DNA from: a virus
Strand: one strand, 5' to 3'
DNA length: 50,889 bases
Virus record (IMG/VR): IMGVR_UViG_3300020034_000026
Coordinates: 1 to 50,889 of that record
Position numbers and translations under genes: made by a program. Positions within the stretch are counted from its first letter, which is position 1; each line of letters begins with the position of its first letter. The notes below the pieces were generated by a model. It was given only the letters and a program-made list of their open reading frames with translations. It ran no database searches and was not told the DNA's origin. Shown one piece after another: positions 23,159-30,496 of this stretch.

Positions 23159-23502
23159 ATCTAAAGACCATGACCATGACCGACGTCAAGAAATTATTTA
23201 TCATCGTCACCCAGGAGCATATCGACAAGGGTATCCCCAGGGATTCCTGCAAGTGTCCGATAGCCCTAGCCATCATGGATCATCCAGATGTAACCAAGGT
23301 ACTCATAAGCTATGCTTACATCGTCTTCAGGCTCACCGATGGGGCATACTATCGAGTAATGACTGATGATTTCATAAAAAACTTCCTGGATAGGTTCGAT
23401 TCGGGGGACGCTATCTACATCTCCTCCCCGTTCTCTTTCTTCCTGCCTCTGATAAAGGCCCCCTCCCATTCCATCCACTATAAGGACGAGGCATCCATAT
23501 GA
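23155..23502 (+). CDS. CxCP-ALAI family protein, paralogue 2
   Basis: A 115-aa protein (LFIIVTQEHIDKGIPRDSCK, CPIALAIMDHPDVTKVLISY, FIKNFLDRFDSGDAIYISSP, FSFFLPLI). It follows the same plan as its neighbours: VTQEHIDKG, C-x-CPIALAI, a beta strand, F..RFD and a terminal PFSFFL. It has a short C-terminal extension (HSIHYKDEASI). It overlaps both neighbours by 4 bp, so translation is probably coupled. Confidence 0.65.
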   Translation: MNLKTMTMTDVKKLFIIVTQEHIDKGIPRDSCKCPIALAIMDHPDVTKVLISYAYIVFRLTDGAYYRVMTDDFIKNFLDRFDSGDAIYISSPFSFFLPLIKAPSHSIHYKDEASI

Positions 23503-23816
23503 TAATCAACGTAACCGCCCTCCATATCATCACTGGAGTAGGCAGGAGTTCCGAGGAGTGCCCCGTCGCTCTAGCGGTGAAGGAAGCAACGAGAGCCTTC
23601 CGAGTTACAGTTACACTCAACGATATCAGTATCAGGCAAACCATCAATGATATCTATGAGTCCATAAGTACCCCAGATGTAGCTAGGCAGTTCATCGCAC
23701 GATTCGACCAGCAAGCCCTACACAACCCCGAACGTTACCCCGGGCACTTCAAGCCCTTCTTCTTCTTCATTTATCCCCATGAAAAATCAACTCGATACAG
23801 GACTTTGGAGTTCTGA
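23499..23816 (+). CDS. CxCP-ALAI family protein, paralogue 3
   Basis: A 105-aa protein (IINVTALHIITGVGRSSEEC, PVALAVKEATRAFRVTVTLN, VARQFIARFDQQ, FKPFFFFIYP). Same plan as the two upstream genes, but only one Cys of the C-x-CP motif is kept (SSEECPVALAV). The last codons and stop (LEF*) come from a 30-bp segment that is identical to part of terL (see the repeat entry). The original C-terminus was therefore probably replaced. Confidence 0.65.
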   Translation: MIINVTALHIITGVGRSSEECPVALAVKEATRAFRVTVTLNDISIRQTINDIYESISTPDVARQFIARFDQQALHNPERYPGHFKPFFFFIYPHEKSTRYRTLEF

Positions 23817-23842
23817 TCTCCGACAACATGAAAAATCAACTC
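23778..23842 (+). repeat. Template-switch-like junction: 16-bp direct repeat around a 30-bp copy of terL
   Basis: CATGAAAAATCAACTC occurs at 23778-23793 and 23827-23842, and a further CAGGACTT follows each copy. Between them, bases 23805-23834 are identical to 18188-18217 inside terL (same strand as written, antisense to terL). The copied piece ends with ATGAAAA, which is also the start of the next gene. This pattern fits copying that jumped to terL and back through short homologies. It supplies the stop of paralogue 3 and the start of the 23828 gene. Confidence 0.8.
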
Positions 23843-24064
23843 AATGAAAATCAGGACTTGAAACCATTGACACCTGCACAGAGAACTCAGCGAGTCAAGG
23901 AGTGGGCCAAGATCTACAAGAAAGAAGCGATGCACCTAACGAGCAACAAAGTCCTTGAGAAGTTCCTTCTCATGATTTATGATGAGGCCTACCTTGAAGG
24001 TCTCTTTTCAGGAATGACTCGGGAAAAGAAGAGAGGAAAAGCCTGTGCCTTCGGACACGAGTAA
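23828..24064 (+). CDS. Hypothetical helical protein
   Basis: A 78-aa basic, helical protein (MKNQLNENQDLKPLTPAQRT, QRVKEWAKIYKKEAMHLTSN, KVLEKFLLMIYDEAYLEGLF). Its ATG lies at the end of the 30-bp segment shared with terL, and no ribosome binding site is at normal distance. It overlaps the following gene by 20 bp. Not recognised. Confidence 0.55.
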   Translation: MKNQLNENQDLKPLTPAQRTQRVKEWAKIYKKEAMHLTSNKVLEKFLLMIYDEAYLEGLFSGMTREKKRGKACAFGHE

Positions 24065-24635
24065 AGAAGAAAAGAAGGACACAAGTCCACTGATTCTAGA
24101 TGACCCGTACATCGCAGAAGATGTCACCGACAATCCCGAGATACGCAAGAAAATAAATGATTGGTTTCAGAGTACATACGAAAAGGAATGGGCGCTAGAA
24201 CAACAGAGAAAGTACGTAGAATCCCTGGAAGAGAAGATAGCAGTACTCATCAGGGAGAATGAAGCGCAGGCAGAGAAGATCAGAAAGATGCGTAAGGAGG
24301 GTGGCCACTTCCGCAAGTACCATCTTCTCCTCAATCCTCTAGACCCAGAAGTCGTCTGCGGCCGCGCCTACACCATAGGTATGAAAGTCAAGCACAACAC
24401 TCGAGACTTCATGCTTAGTGATATCGTAAGGTGTAAAAACTGCACAAGGCACCGCCCCATGCACTCAACCACAGGGGCCACGCCAGTAGGAGCCGCAGCT
24501 GAGCCCCTCGACTCAGGGGATAGAATCTTCCCATGCTGCGGGTATGTCATGTCGCGTCATGAGTACAACCAGTTCAAGTATCAACCCCAGTGCCCCAGAT
24601 GTACCAAAGATCCAGACCGCAAGTTCTTTACTTAG
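24045..24635 (+). CDS. Coiled-coil / zinc-ribbon protein
   Basis: A 196-aa protein starting at GTG 24045 with GAGAGG upstream. The N-terminus is acidic. Residues 45-90 form a coiled coil (EQQRKYVESLEEKIAVLIRE, then NEAQAEKIRKMRKEGG). The C-terminal part has Cys pairs, DIVRCKNCTRHRPM, then IFPCCGYVMSRHEYNQF and QCPRCTKD, which suggest two zinc sites. The motif copy at 24468 (Thr-Thr-Gly-Ala) sits in the loop between them. DNA- or protein-binding is a reasonable guess; no family name is secure. Confidence 0.6.
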   Translation: MPSDTSKEEKKDTSPLILDDPYIAEDVTDNPEIRKKINDWFQSTYEKEWALEQQRKYVESLEEKIAVLIRENEAQAEKIRKMRKEGGHFRKYHLLLNPLDPEVVCGRAYTIGMKVKHNTRDFMLSDIVRCKNCTRHRPMHSTTGATPVGAAAEPLDSGDRIFPCCGYVMSRHEYNQFKYQPQCPRCTKDPDRKFFT

Positions 24636-24663
24636 CAAAACGAAACGAAAGACAAAGGCCACA

Positions 24664-24915
24664 ATGAACATCTCTGATATCATAGCTGCAGCCATCACTG
24701 TTTTCCGTGACATGTCCATCATCACCATCGATGGACCCCCACAGGATGGCATAGGCACCTATACCCCCAACTTCGCAGATGACCCACTCCTGCGCACAGT
24801 CCTCATCACGTCGATCATCGACCATATCCACACCACGTTCGGAGTTCAGATTACATGCATCGAGCGCCCCCCGAATCAAATGCAGCTGCAGATCCAAGGA
24901 AATATCCAGGTATGA
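24664..24915 (+). CDS. Hypothetical protein
   Basis: An 83-aa protein; ATG 24664 is chosen (AAAGG upstream) because the longer frame lies inside the previous gene. Sequence MNISDIIAAAITVFRDMSII, TPNFADDPLLRTVLITSIID, HIHTTFGVQITCIERPPNQM. The stop overlaps the next start (ATGA). Not recognised. Confidence 0.55.
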   Translation: MNISDIIAAAITVFRDMSIITIDGPPQDGIGTYTPNFADDPLLRTVLITSIIDHIHTTFGVQITCIERPPNQMQLQIQGNIQV

Positions 24916-25352
24916 AACCAACAGACCCAAACTCCGAGATTGAGCGCATCGTGAACGAAGCGATCGCTCGCTGGAACATCGGAAAAAGTGGCCTGAGTTT
25001 TCGAGAAAATATCCTCCTCGCCGTCGAAGCCGCCCGCGAGCTGGGCCGGGCTGAAAAACCTCTAGCCGTGACGGTAGGTCAATACAAGCTCTTGGAGGCA
25101 GTTGGGCCTGAACTGGACCGGATGCTCGCCGACTCCAAGACCGAGGGGGCGCGTGAGGAACGCGAGACGATCATGCGGACCGACAAGCCGTGGCCGCTCG
25201 TCTCGATCGTCGAGACACTTGCCAACTCGGTCCAACACTATCTGTTAGCGCACGACTGCGATCACCATGGATGGGAGTCCTTGAGGGAGGCGGGGGAGGC
25301 GTCCATCGCGGCGGATGAATGGACTGCCGCCAACCGCGCCTGCGGCGACTAA
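24912..25352 (+). CDS. Hypothetical protein, last of the rightward early block
   Basis: A 146-aa helical protein (SEIERIVNEAIARWNIGKSG, LSFRENILLAVEAARELGRA, VSIVETLANSVQHYLLAHDC, EAGEASIAADEWTAANRACG). ATG 24912 overlaps the upstream stop. Its GC content is higher than that of its neighbours. A hairpin terminator follows at 25441. Not recognised. Confidence 0.6.
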   Translation: MKPTDPNSEIERIVNEAIARWNIGKSGLSFRENILLAVEAARELGRAEKPLAVTVGQYKLLEAVGPELDRMLADSKTEGAREERETIMRTDKPWPLVSIVETLANSVQHYLLAHDCDHHGWESLREAGEASIAADEWTAANRACGD

Positions 25353-25440
25353 TTTGATCCCCGCGCATCCAGAGGAAAAACAAATTAGCCCCCCGTAGAA
25401 GCCTCCAAAAACAAATTTCCCGCGCAAGAGCGAAAAGAAA

Positions 25441-25472
25441 AAAGGCGCCCTACCCAAAGGTAGGCGCCTTTT
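25441..25472 (+). terminator. Bidirectional intrinsic terminator
   Basis: AAAGGCGCCCTACC pairs with GGTAGGCGCCTTTT (one bulged C) around a short CAAA loop, flanked by an A-run and a T-run. It separates the convergent genes ending at 25352 and 25508. Confidence 0.8.
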
Positions 25473-25507
25473 CTCATTTCAACTGTAAGGCCTTTTCTAA
25501 TTTCTTT

Positions 25508-25966
25508 TTACTTTTCTTCCCTATGTTTCGTGCTGCTAGCCATACCTGTCTCTTCTGAGTCCGCACCAGAGCGATCAAGCGCAGGCATTTTATCCGTATC
25601 CCCCTCCCTATCCACCTCTATAACCTCACCTTTTCTTTTCTCTTTCTTCTCTTGGGGCACTTCCCGAACAACAATGCTTCGAAATCCATCTGAAACACTG
25701 CCGCTTTTCTTCAAGATTCCTATCACTCCAGACAACTCCAGTTGCAGCCGCATGACGTCAACGCACAACCTTTCGCATGTACCCTGCAACTCCATGATGC
25801 GATTTTCAGCTGCATTCAGCCGATCTCGTTCCGATTCATCCCCCACCCCACCACCCGCACCGGCGTCTGCACCCGCGCCCGAGCCAGCGCCTACGGGTGG
25901 TGTCACACGTAGGGGCCGCGTAGGCCCACTCCCCCCACGCCTACTACCTCGCCCACTTTCAGACAT
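25508..25966 (-). CDS. Hypothetical protein with Gly/Ala-rich N-terminus and coiled coil
   Basis: A 152-aa protein; ATG 25966 has GGAGG 8 bases upstream. The first 55 residues are low-complexity (SGRGSRRGGSGPTRPLR, then VGAGSGAGADAGAGGGVGDE). A coiled coil follows (RDRLNAAENRIMELQGTCER, LCVDVMRLQLELSGVIGILK). The C-terminus is charged. It overlaps the preceding zinc-motif gene by 8 bp. Function unknown. Confidence 0.5.
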   Translation of the reverse strand: MSESGRGSRRGGSGPTRPLRVTPPVGAGSGAGADAGAGGGVGDESERDRLNAAENRIMELQGTCERLCVDVMRLQLELSGVIGILKKSGSVSDGFRSIVVREVPQEKKEKRKGEVIEVDREGDTDKMPALDRSGADSEETGMASSTKHREEK

Positions 25967-26153
25967 CGGTCTGCCTCCACTTGGCATAGGCATGGGGCCA
26001 CAGGCGACACTCACGCGTCTGGCAGTGCTTGGCATCCGGTATAGACCCCCCTACACACTCCACACAGAACAGCCGAATTGCGGTACTCTTTCGCTTGAGG
26101 GCAAGCTCTGCAAGTCGTGGATTTTTCTTATCCATTTCCTCGCGTAGAGTCAT
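25959..26153 (-). CDS. Small Cys-rich (zinc-binding) phage protein
   Basis: A 64-aa protein (MTLREEMDKKNPRLAELALK, RLFCVECVGGSIPDAKHCQT, RECRLWPHAYAKWRQTDV). The spacing C-x2-C-x(2)-GG-x(n)-C-x4-C-x-L-W-P is a recurrent phage motif for a small zinc-binding domain of unknown function. ATG 26153 overlaps the stop of the upstream 55-aa gene. Confidence 0.6.
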   Translation of the reverse strand: MTLREEMDKKNPRLAELALKRKSTAIRLFCVECVGGSIPDAKHCQTRECRLWPHAYAKWRQTDV

Positions 26154-26317
26154 GGCTGAGATGCCTCCCTAGGTGTCCATCCTAGGTCCAAACGAGCACT
26201 GAATCTACTGCGGGGCACCCCATTGGCTTTGCACTCCGCACGGTAGCGGTCCCATAGCCCTTTACGCTGTCGCAGGATCAAGTCCTGCCATGCCCACCAA
26301 ATCGTCGCGCTCGTCAT
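26150..26317 (-). CDS. 55-aa Trp/Arg-rich small protein
   Basis: A 55-aa gene: ATG 26317, TGA 26152-26150 overlapping the next ATG, with a near-perfect ribosome binding site (AGGAGGGG, 3-5 bases before ATG). The translation MTSATIWWAWQDLILRQRKG, LWDRYRAECKANGVPRSRFS, ARLDLGWTPREASQP is helical and basic. The coupling and ribosome binding site make it a convincing gene. Not recognised. Confidence 0.6.
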   Translation of the reverse strand: MTSATIWWAWQDLILRQRKGLWDRYRAECKANGVPRSRFSARLDLGWTPREASQP

Positions 26318-26445
26318 GACCCCTCCTGCGTTTGTTAAAAGTAACTCTGTTCTGCACCGGAAACCTGATTCACTGCCGATTTCAGCGTACCCCGCCAGGT
26401 GGCAGCCCGCAAATTGAAAGTACCCCTCTGGTGCACGTGCGAGCG

Positions 26446-26856
26446 TTATTTTCTCTTCCTACGAGTTTCGCGGGCGATGTCTCGGGCGAGCTTTTCCAGA
26501 ATTGCATTCACGCGCGGCACCTCGGCAGCGGTGTAGCGCCACCCCGCCTCACGGCCACGCGCACCCAGGCGCCCAGCCCGTAGCGCAGAGCGGGCCCTGT
26601 GTGGGGGTACATCCGCATCTGCACACAGGTGCAAGAGGCTGGTGTGGTCCGGCCACAGCCCAGCGTTGACCACAGGGGCCAGGTCTTCCTGCACCTCAGG
26701 GTCAACGTCGCTTTCGTCTTCTGCATTTTCCTCATCCGAGGAATCGATATCTTCTGTGTCAACATCATCGGCATCCCAGCCTGCCTCAGTTTCCAGCAGG
26801 GCACCAACATTGGCAGTCTTCTTTGCAGCAGGCTTCACGTAAGTTTTCTTGGCCAT
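26446..26856 (-). CDS. Acidic-linker protein with HTH-like C-terminal domain
   Basis: A 136-aa protein; ATG 26856 (MAKKTYVKPAAKKTANVGAL) is preferred because GGAAGG lies at 9 bases, while it abuts the other ATG (26865). A basic start is followed by a very acidic stretch (residues 25-60). The C-terminal 70 residues resemble a helix-turn-helix with wing (TSLLHLCADADVPPHRARSA, LRAGRLGARGREAGWRYTAA, EVPRVNAILEKLARDIARE). The motif copy at 26669 encodes Ala-Pro-Val-Val at the junction of linker and domain. Likely DNA-binding; the C-terminal part is GC-rich. Confidence 0.55.
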   Translation of the reverse strand: MAKKTYVKPAAKKTANVGALLETEAGWDADDVDTEDIDSSDEENAEDESDVDPEVQEDLAPVVNAGLWPDHTSLLHLCADADVPPHRARSALRAGRLGARGREAGWRYTAAEVPRVNAILEKLARDIARETRRKRK

Positions 26857-26861
26857 AAAAT

Positions 26862-27263
26862 TCATCCTTCCCTTTCTTGAATCAAATCATCGGAGACCAC
26901 AGGGGCCACGGAGGTCACGGGTGAAATATACTCGTTCCTCAAGTTTGCGTAACGTCGCAAAGCTTGCTTGTAAGTCAAGTCTGCTTCTCCTGGACCTGTA
27001 AGACCTACAAGAATCGACGATGCCCCAAACTGAAGAATCGACTCAACTACGACACAGCAAGAAAAGCTATCGCAGACCACAGGGGCCAAGGTCACCTCAC
27101 GAGTGTTCACACGACACCAGGCCACGACAGGCATCGTAATCAGGTCTGGCAAACCTCCGGGTCCATCTGTCCCGGTAGCCGCACTTTTCATGAAGTAGGC
27201 TTTCCATCCTACCGCGGGTAGAAAACCCCCATACCTACCTCTCGAGTTCTTTTCATTCATCAT
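26862..27263 (-). CDS. Hypothetical protein carrying two dispersed motifs
   Basis: A 133-aa protein (SRGRYGGFLPAVGWKAYFMK, MPVVAWCRVNTREVTLAPVV, FGASSILVGLTGPGEADLTY, KQALRRYANLRNEYISPV). It has two copies of the dispersed motif (26896 and 27076), both read Ala-Pro-Val-Val. It follows the next gene upstream without a gap. Function unknown. Confidence 0.5.
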   Translation of the reverse strand: MMNEKNSRGRYGGFLPAVGWKAYFMKSAATGTDGPGGLPDLITMPVVAWCRVNTREVTLAPVVCDSFSCCVVVESILQFGASSILVGLTGPGEADLTYKQALRRYANLRNEYISPVTSVAPVVSDDLIQEREG

Positions 27264-27527
27264 CTAAAAAACATCCTCAAGTCCTGCCCATTCATCATCT
27301 GAATCAAACCTCCCATCATATATGGAATATTTCTTCTCTTGTTTCATGACTAGATGTTGCACCATAATTGTTGCAGCCCTTTCGCATCTTACGTAAGTAC
27401 AAGACTGTCGTACAAATTCCTCTTGGTTTGGTTCTGTAATGAATGGTTTTTGTTTGCCCATCAAACAACAGGTAACCTGAACAATGAGACCTGTCTCAAA
27501 CTCCATTTTTCGCCTTTTTTCATCCAT
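27264..27527 (-). CDS. Hypothetical protein next to the candidate origin
   Basis: An 87-aa protein (MDEKRRKMEFETGLIVQVTC, CLMGKQKPFITEPNQEEFVR, QSCTYVRCERAATIMVQHLV, MKQEKKYSIYDGRF). It contains several Cys residues without clear zinc spacing. It is the first gene downstream (leftward) of the 27.53-27.94 kb non-coding region. Not recognised. Confidence 0.5.
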   Translation of the reverse strand: MDEKRRKMEFETGLIVQVTCCLMGKQKPFITEPNQEEFVRQSCTYVRCERAATIMVQHLVMKQEKKYSIYDGRFDSDDEWAGLEDVF

Positions 27528-27940
27528 CGATCTTTCCCCATTCGTCCCTAGTTAAAAAAAGTGTTGCACAAACTACGATTGGCTTCCGTCTCGTGTGATA
27601 ACTCACTGTATCGAGTATGCTAACCCATTGGCATATCAATAATATCGCACACTTAATCGCTCAACGCGTTACGCGTTAACACACCCCGGTACTGAGTGCT
27701 TTGTAGTATATATATATGTTATTATTATTGTATTAACAAAGAACATGGGTATTTTTGTTCTTTGCGCTTTGTGTCGAGTTGACCTTTGTGCCCCCTTGAC
27801 AAAGGTCAACTCACAAAGAACAGCTTACCCCCAATGTTCCTTGTCATGTTCTTTGTGAAGCTACCTGTAATCATTCTAGTTTCCCCCCTAAACAGGGTAC
27901 AAAGGTCCCAATTCCCCCCTGCTAGAAGACCCCCTCGATT
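27528..27940. other. AT-rich iteron region, candidate replication origin
   Basis: This 413-base non-coding stretch lies directly downstream of the primase-helicase gene. It contains a 3 x AACGCGTT/ACGCGTT cluster (27663-27677) and an AT-rich tract with TATATATATA and TTATTATTATT (27700-27735). CAAAGAACA (or its complement) occurs four times exactly: 27737-27745, 27756-27764, 27814-27822 and 27847-27855. A variant lies at 27835-27843. Among them is a perfect 14-bp inverted repeat (27776-27789 / 27799-27812) whose arms carry the related CAAAGGTCA. Iterons plus an easily melted tract next to a replication gene suggest an origin. A transcriptional control region is the alternative. Confidence 0.6.
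27776..27812. repeat. 14-bp perfect inverted repeat
   Basis: GAGTTGACCTTTGT (27776-27789) and ACAAAGGTCAACTC (27799-27812) with a 9-base spacer, inside the candidate origin. It can form a hairpin or serve as a dimer binding site. Confidence 0.9.
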
Positions 27941-30055
27941 TCAGCCCCCCGAGACGACGGGCAGCGACCACGTCCAGAATTTCTGGTGACCCCGTCTTGG
28001 CCCCTTCGGCAGGGTAACAACTCCAATAGTCTTTGCTGCTCTTTTCAAGGTTTCCCAAGAAAATGATAACTCCGTTTCGGCAAGCCTTTTCACAGCACCG
28101 ATATTCATAGGGCCATCCGCTAGTTTCGATCGTAGCCATTCTGCTGCGCTACTACGAATCGCCGCGCGGCCCCCGCGTACTCCACCTTTATGCTGATTTT
28201 TGACAACATAATCGGCACTAAGTTCACTTACATCGGGGCACCATTCGAAACAAGTCCCTTGTTTTATGACTACTTTACGTGAATTTATGCATGTAGCAGA
28301 GTAAAAAGTCTCTTCCCGAATTCGATACATTTGACCGGGGGGGATAAGATCCGTACGAACATTGTTATTCTTCCCGTTCCATACCCCACTGTAATCCTCT
28401 TCAAAGTATTTCCCTTCTTTTATTTTGGCAACTACCATTCCGTTACGAGCGGTATTACCAAAGGCTGCAGAACCCATACTTTTATTAACAACAGTAGTCT
28501 TTTCATCAGTCCCTTTGTTAAAGTGATTGACAAGGATCATTGCACACCCCACTTCTGCAGCAAGTTTCTTAAGCAGAAGCATTGCATTGGTTACTTCATT
28601 AGCGCGATGAGTATCTGTACCTGCAAGATACGAGTGAATCGTATCAAGTATTACTAGCTTAGGCTTAAACTCTACAACTTCACGAGCAAAATCCGCAAAG
28701 GTATCCATATCAGTTAAGCTAAAACTCTCACTGTACAGGGCCCATCGCTGTTCCCCGAGGGGTTTCCATTTTCTTCTAAAGCCGTTTCGTACAGCTTGTA
28801 TATGACGATCAATATAGGTACGACAATCAAGCTTTGTAAATCTCTCGTCTAGGATATCTTCCCCAGTTTCTTGGGTGCAGATCATTACCTTACCCATAAT
28901 CCCACTAGGTTGTAATGATGGCATCGTATCAGTGGTACCATCTAGAACATGCTTAGCTATCTCAAAAGCTAACCATGATTTGCAGCTATCCCCATACCCT
29001 GTCATCATGGATAATTCACCTACCCGAACATAGGGGAACCATATCCATGGACCGCGCCGAGTATCCAAGTCTTCTACCCCTTTTAACTTGCTAACCCACC
29101 CATCGGTACCTCCCTTGCCTTTCCCCTCCCCACGAATGATGGCATCTATTTTCTCCTCTTTCTTGCGTTCAACAATACTAGGGTCTTTACTCCACGACGA
29201 TTCTATCGCACGACGTAATCCATCGACTCCGCGAGACTCATACTTAGCAGCCCAAGAGTTTCCGCGTAAAACATCTTCAACTCCATCTAAATCAAATTTT
29301 GCCTCACGTAACCCGCGTACTAGAAGATGGAAAACATCACTTCTATTACCTTTTGTTGCAGGTCTCTTAAGTATCTGTTGCAGACGTGGGGGTACCCTAG
29401 CTTTCAGTACACCACTAGAGTTCACACGAGCGGTAACCTCATCAATGGGGGGAATCAGTCTCTCTAGTTCTCCTAGGGTGTACGTAGGTCCATCACTCCA
29501 TATCATGCGCCCATGATGCGGAGGTGAGTACAACCCCTTTACGGGATCCCCATAGTTAACAGTCCCAGGAACACGTAATACCTGATTCTGTTTCCAGCAC
29601 GCACGATCGGCTCGTAAGTAGTATGTAAGGCGCTTGTTGAGATCCTCGGTCATGTACCCATCCGAGATGATCCACACACCTTGCCACTTACCAGCAGATG
29701 TCTCCCACGCCATCGTAGGCAGGGGCACAACATCAGCAGGACCAGCCCCACCATCCATATCAACCCATAGAAATCCAGGGGCGAGACACCCTTGTTTTTG
29801 GGCGCCGATCTCTATGTTATCCGCCCCGGCACACTGCCAGTAGATGTTATCCCCAGCGTGGGATGAAATACATTCCAAAAGCTCAGTCTTTAACTGATTC
29901 TTGGAAAACCACCGTCCAGATGAAAATTGCCCCGCAGGACTCTTCCAGCACAGGCGATACCAGGCACCCGTCCCTTTCTCCTTCCACAGAGTCTGAAAGA
30001 GGTATTCCAGGTCCGCCGAGCTTCCATTAGTAGATAGCCCATTGGCTCCAGCCAT
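27941..30055 (-). CDS. Primase-helicase
   Basis: A 704-aa protein. The N-terminal 220 residues look like an archaeo-eukaryotic-type primase domain: CLAPGFLWVDMDGGAG at about 92-107 (acidic catalytic pair), then WQGVWIISDG and QNQVLRVPGTVNYGDP. The C-terminal half is a RecA-like helicase/ATPase: GELSMMTGYGDSCKSWLAFE (Walker A GYGDSCKS, about 355), VMICTQETGEDILDERF, KLVILDTIHSYLAGTDTHRA (Walker B) and AMILVNHFNKGTDEKTTVVN. It should prime and unwind at the replication fork. It is encoded opposite to the polymerase and holds no copy of the dispersed motif. GAGGGGAAG precedes ATG 30055. Confidence 0.82.
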   Translation of the reverse strand: MAGANGLSTNGSSADLEYLFQTLWKEKGTGAWYRLCWKSPAGQFSSGRWFSKNQLKTELLECISSHAGDNIYWQCAGADNIEIGAQKQGCLAPGFLWVDMDGGAGPADVVPLPTMAWETSAGKWQGVWIISDGYMTEDLNKRLTYYLRADRACWKQNQVLRVPGTVNYGDPVKGLYSPPHHGRMIWSDGPTYTLGELERLIPPIDEVTARVNSSGVLKARVPPRLQQILKRPATKGNRSDVFHLLVRGLREAKFDLDGVEDVLRGNSWAAKYESRGVDGLRRAIESSWSKDPSIVERKKEEKIDAIIRGEGKGKGGTDGWVSKLKGVEDLDTRRGPWIWFPYVRVGELSMMTGYGDSCKSWLAFEIAKHVLDGTTDTMPSLQPSGIMGKVMICTQETGEDILDERFTKLDCRTYIDRHIQAVRNGFRRKWKPLGEQRWALYSESFSLTDMDTFADFAREVVEFKPKLVILDTIHSYLAGTDTHRANEVTNAMLLLKKLAAEVGCAMILVNHFNKGTDEKTTVVNKSMGSAAFGNTARNGMVVAKIKEGKYFEEDYSGVWNGKNNNVRTDLIPPGQMYRIREETFYSATCINSRKVVIKQGTCFEWCPDVSELSADYVVKNQHKGGVRGGRAAIRSSAAEWLRSKLADGPMNIGAVKRLAETELSFSWETLKRAAKTIGVVTLPKGPRRGHQKFWTWSLPVVSGG

Positions 30056-30385
30056 CTACTTCCCCTCACGACGCTTGCCGCGCCACGTCCATCCTCGGGT
30101 ACGAACCGCGCCAGGCCCAACCTCATGGGAGGGGGGAGCACCAAGGCCCCACTTGGAAGATCGGCGGTAGCGATGGTTCATTATGATCACCTCAGCTACC
30201 GCGTTGGTGACGTACCATCTCCCACCGTAACGGAATGCTTCAGGAATCAACCCTCGTTTTATTCGTATGCGAATTGCTTGAGGAGAGATCTTTAACTCTT
30301 GCGCCAACTCTGTGATTGACGTATGATCCGATCGTACGAAAGAACCATCGTTAACAACGGACCGGTACCTAGAAGACAAATTCAC
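30056..30385 (-). CDS. Helix-turn-helix DNA-binding protein
   Basis: A protein of about 109 aa. GTG 30385 is chosen because AAGGGGGG lies just upstream; the open frame extends to 30439. The segment HTSITELAQELKISPQAIRI, then RIKRGLIPEAFRYGGRWYVT is an excisionase/MerR-type winged helix-turn-helix. The C-terminus is basic and Gly-rich (KWGLGAPPSHEVGPG, TRGWTWRGKRREGK). It lies at the divergent promoter region, followed by the primase-helicase, so it may regulate this region or assist replication initiation. Confidence 0.65.
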   Translation of the reverse strand: MNLSSRYRSVVNDGSFVRSDHTSITELAQELKISPQAIRIRIKRGLIPEAFRYGGRWYVTNAVAEVIIMNHRYRRSSKWGLGAPPSHEVGPGAVRTRGWTWRGKRREGK

Positions 30386-30395
30386 AATCCCCCCC

Positions 30396-30424
30396 TTGAC
30401 TTTCAGACGAGCCGACCACACTAT
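30396..30424 (+). promoter_or_regulatory. Predicted rightward promoter upstream of the 187-aa gene
   Basis: TTGACT (30396-30401), 17-bp spacer, CACTAT (30419-30424). The -35 is good and the -10 is poor. It lies in the divergent region before the gene at 30497. Confidence 0.35.
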
Positions 30425-30496
30425 CCAAATCAGCAGCACCGCGCAACCCTTTTAGGTAACCCCTCACAATCACACACAAAAAGGACACACAACATC

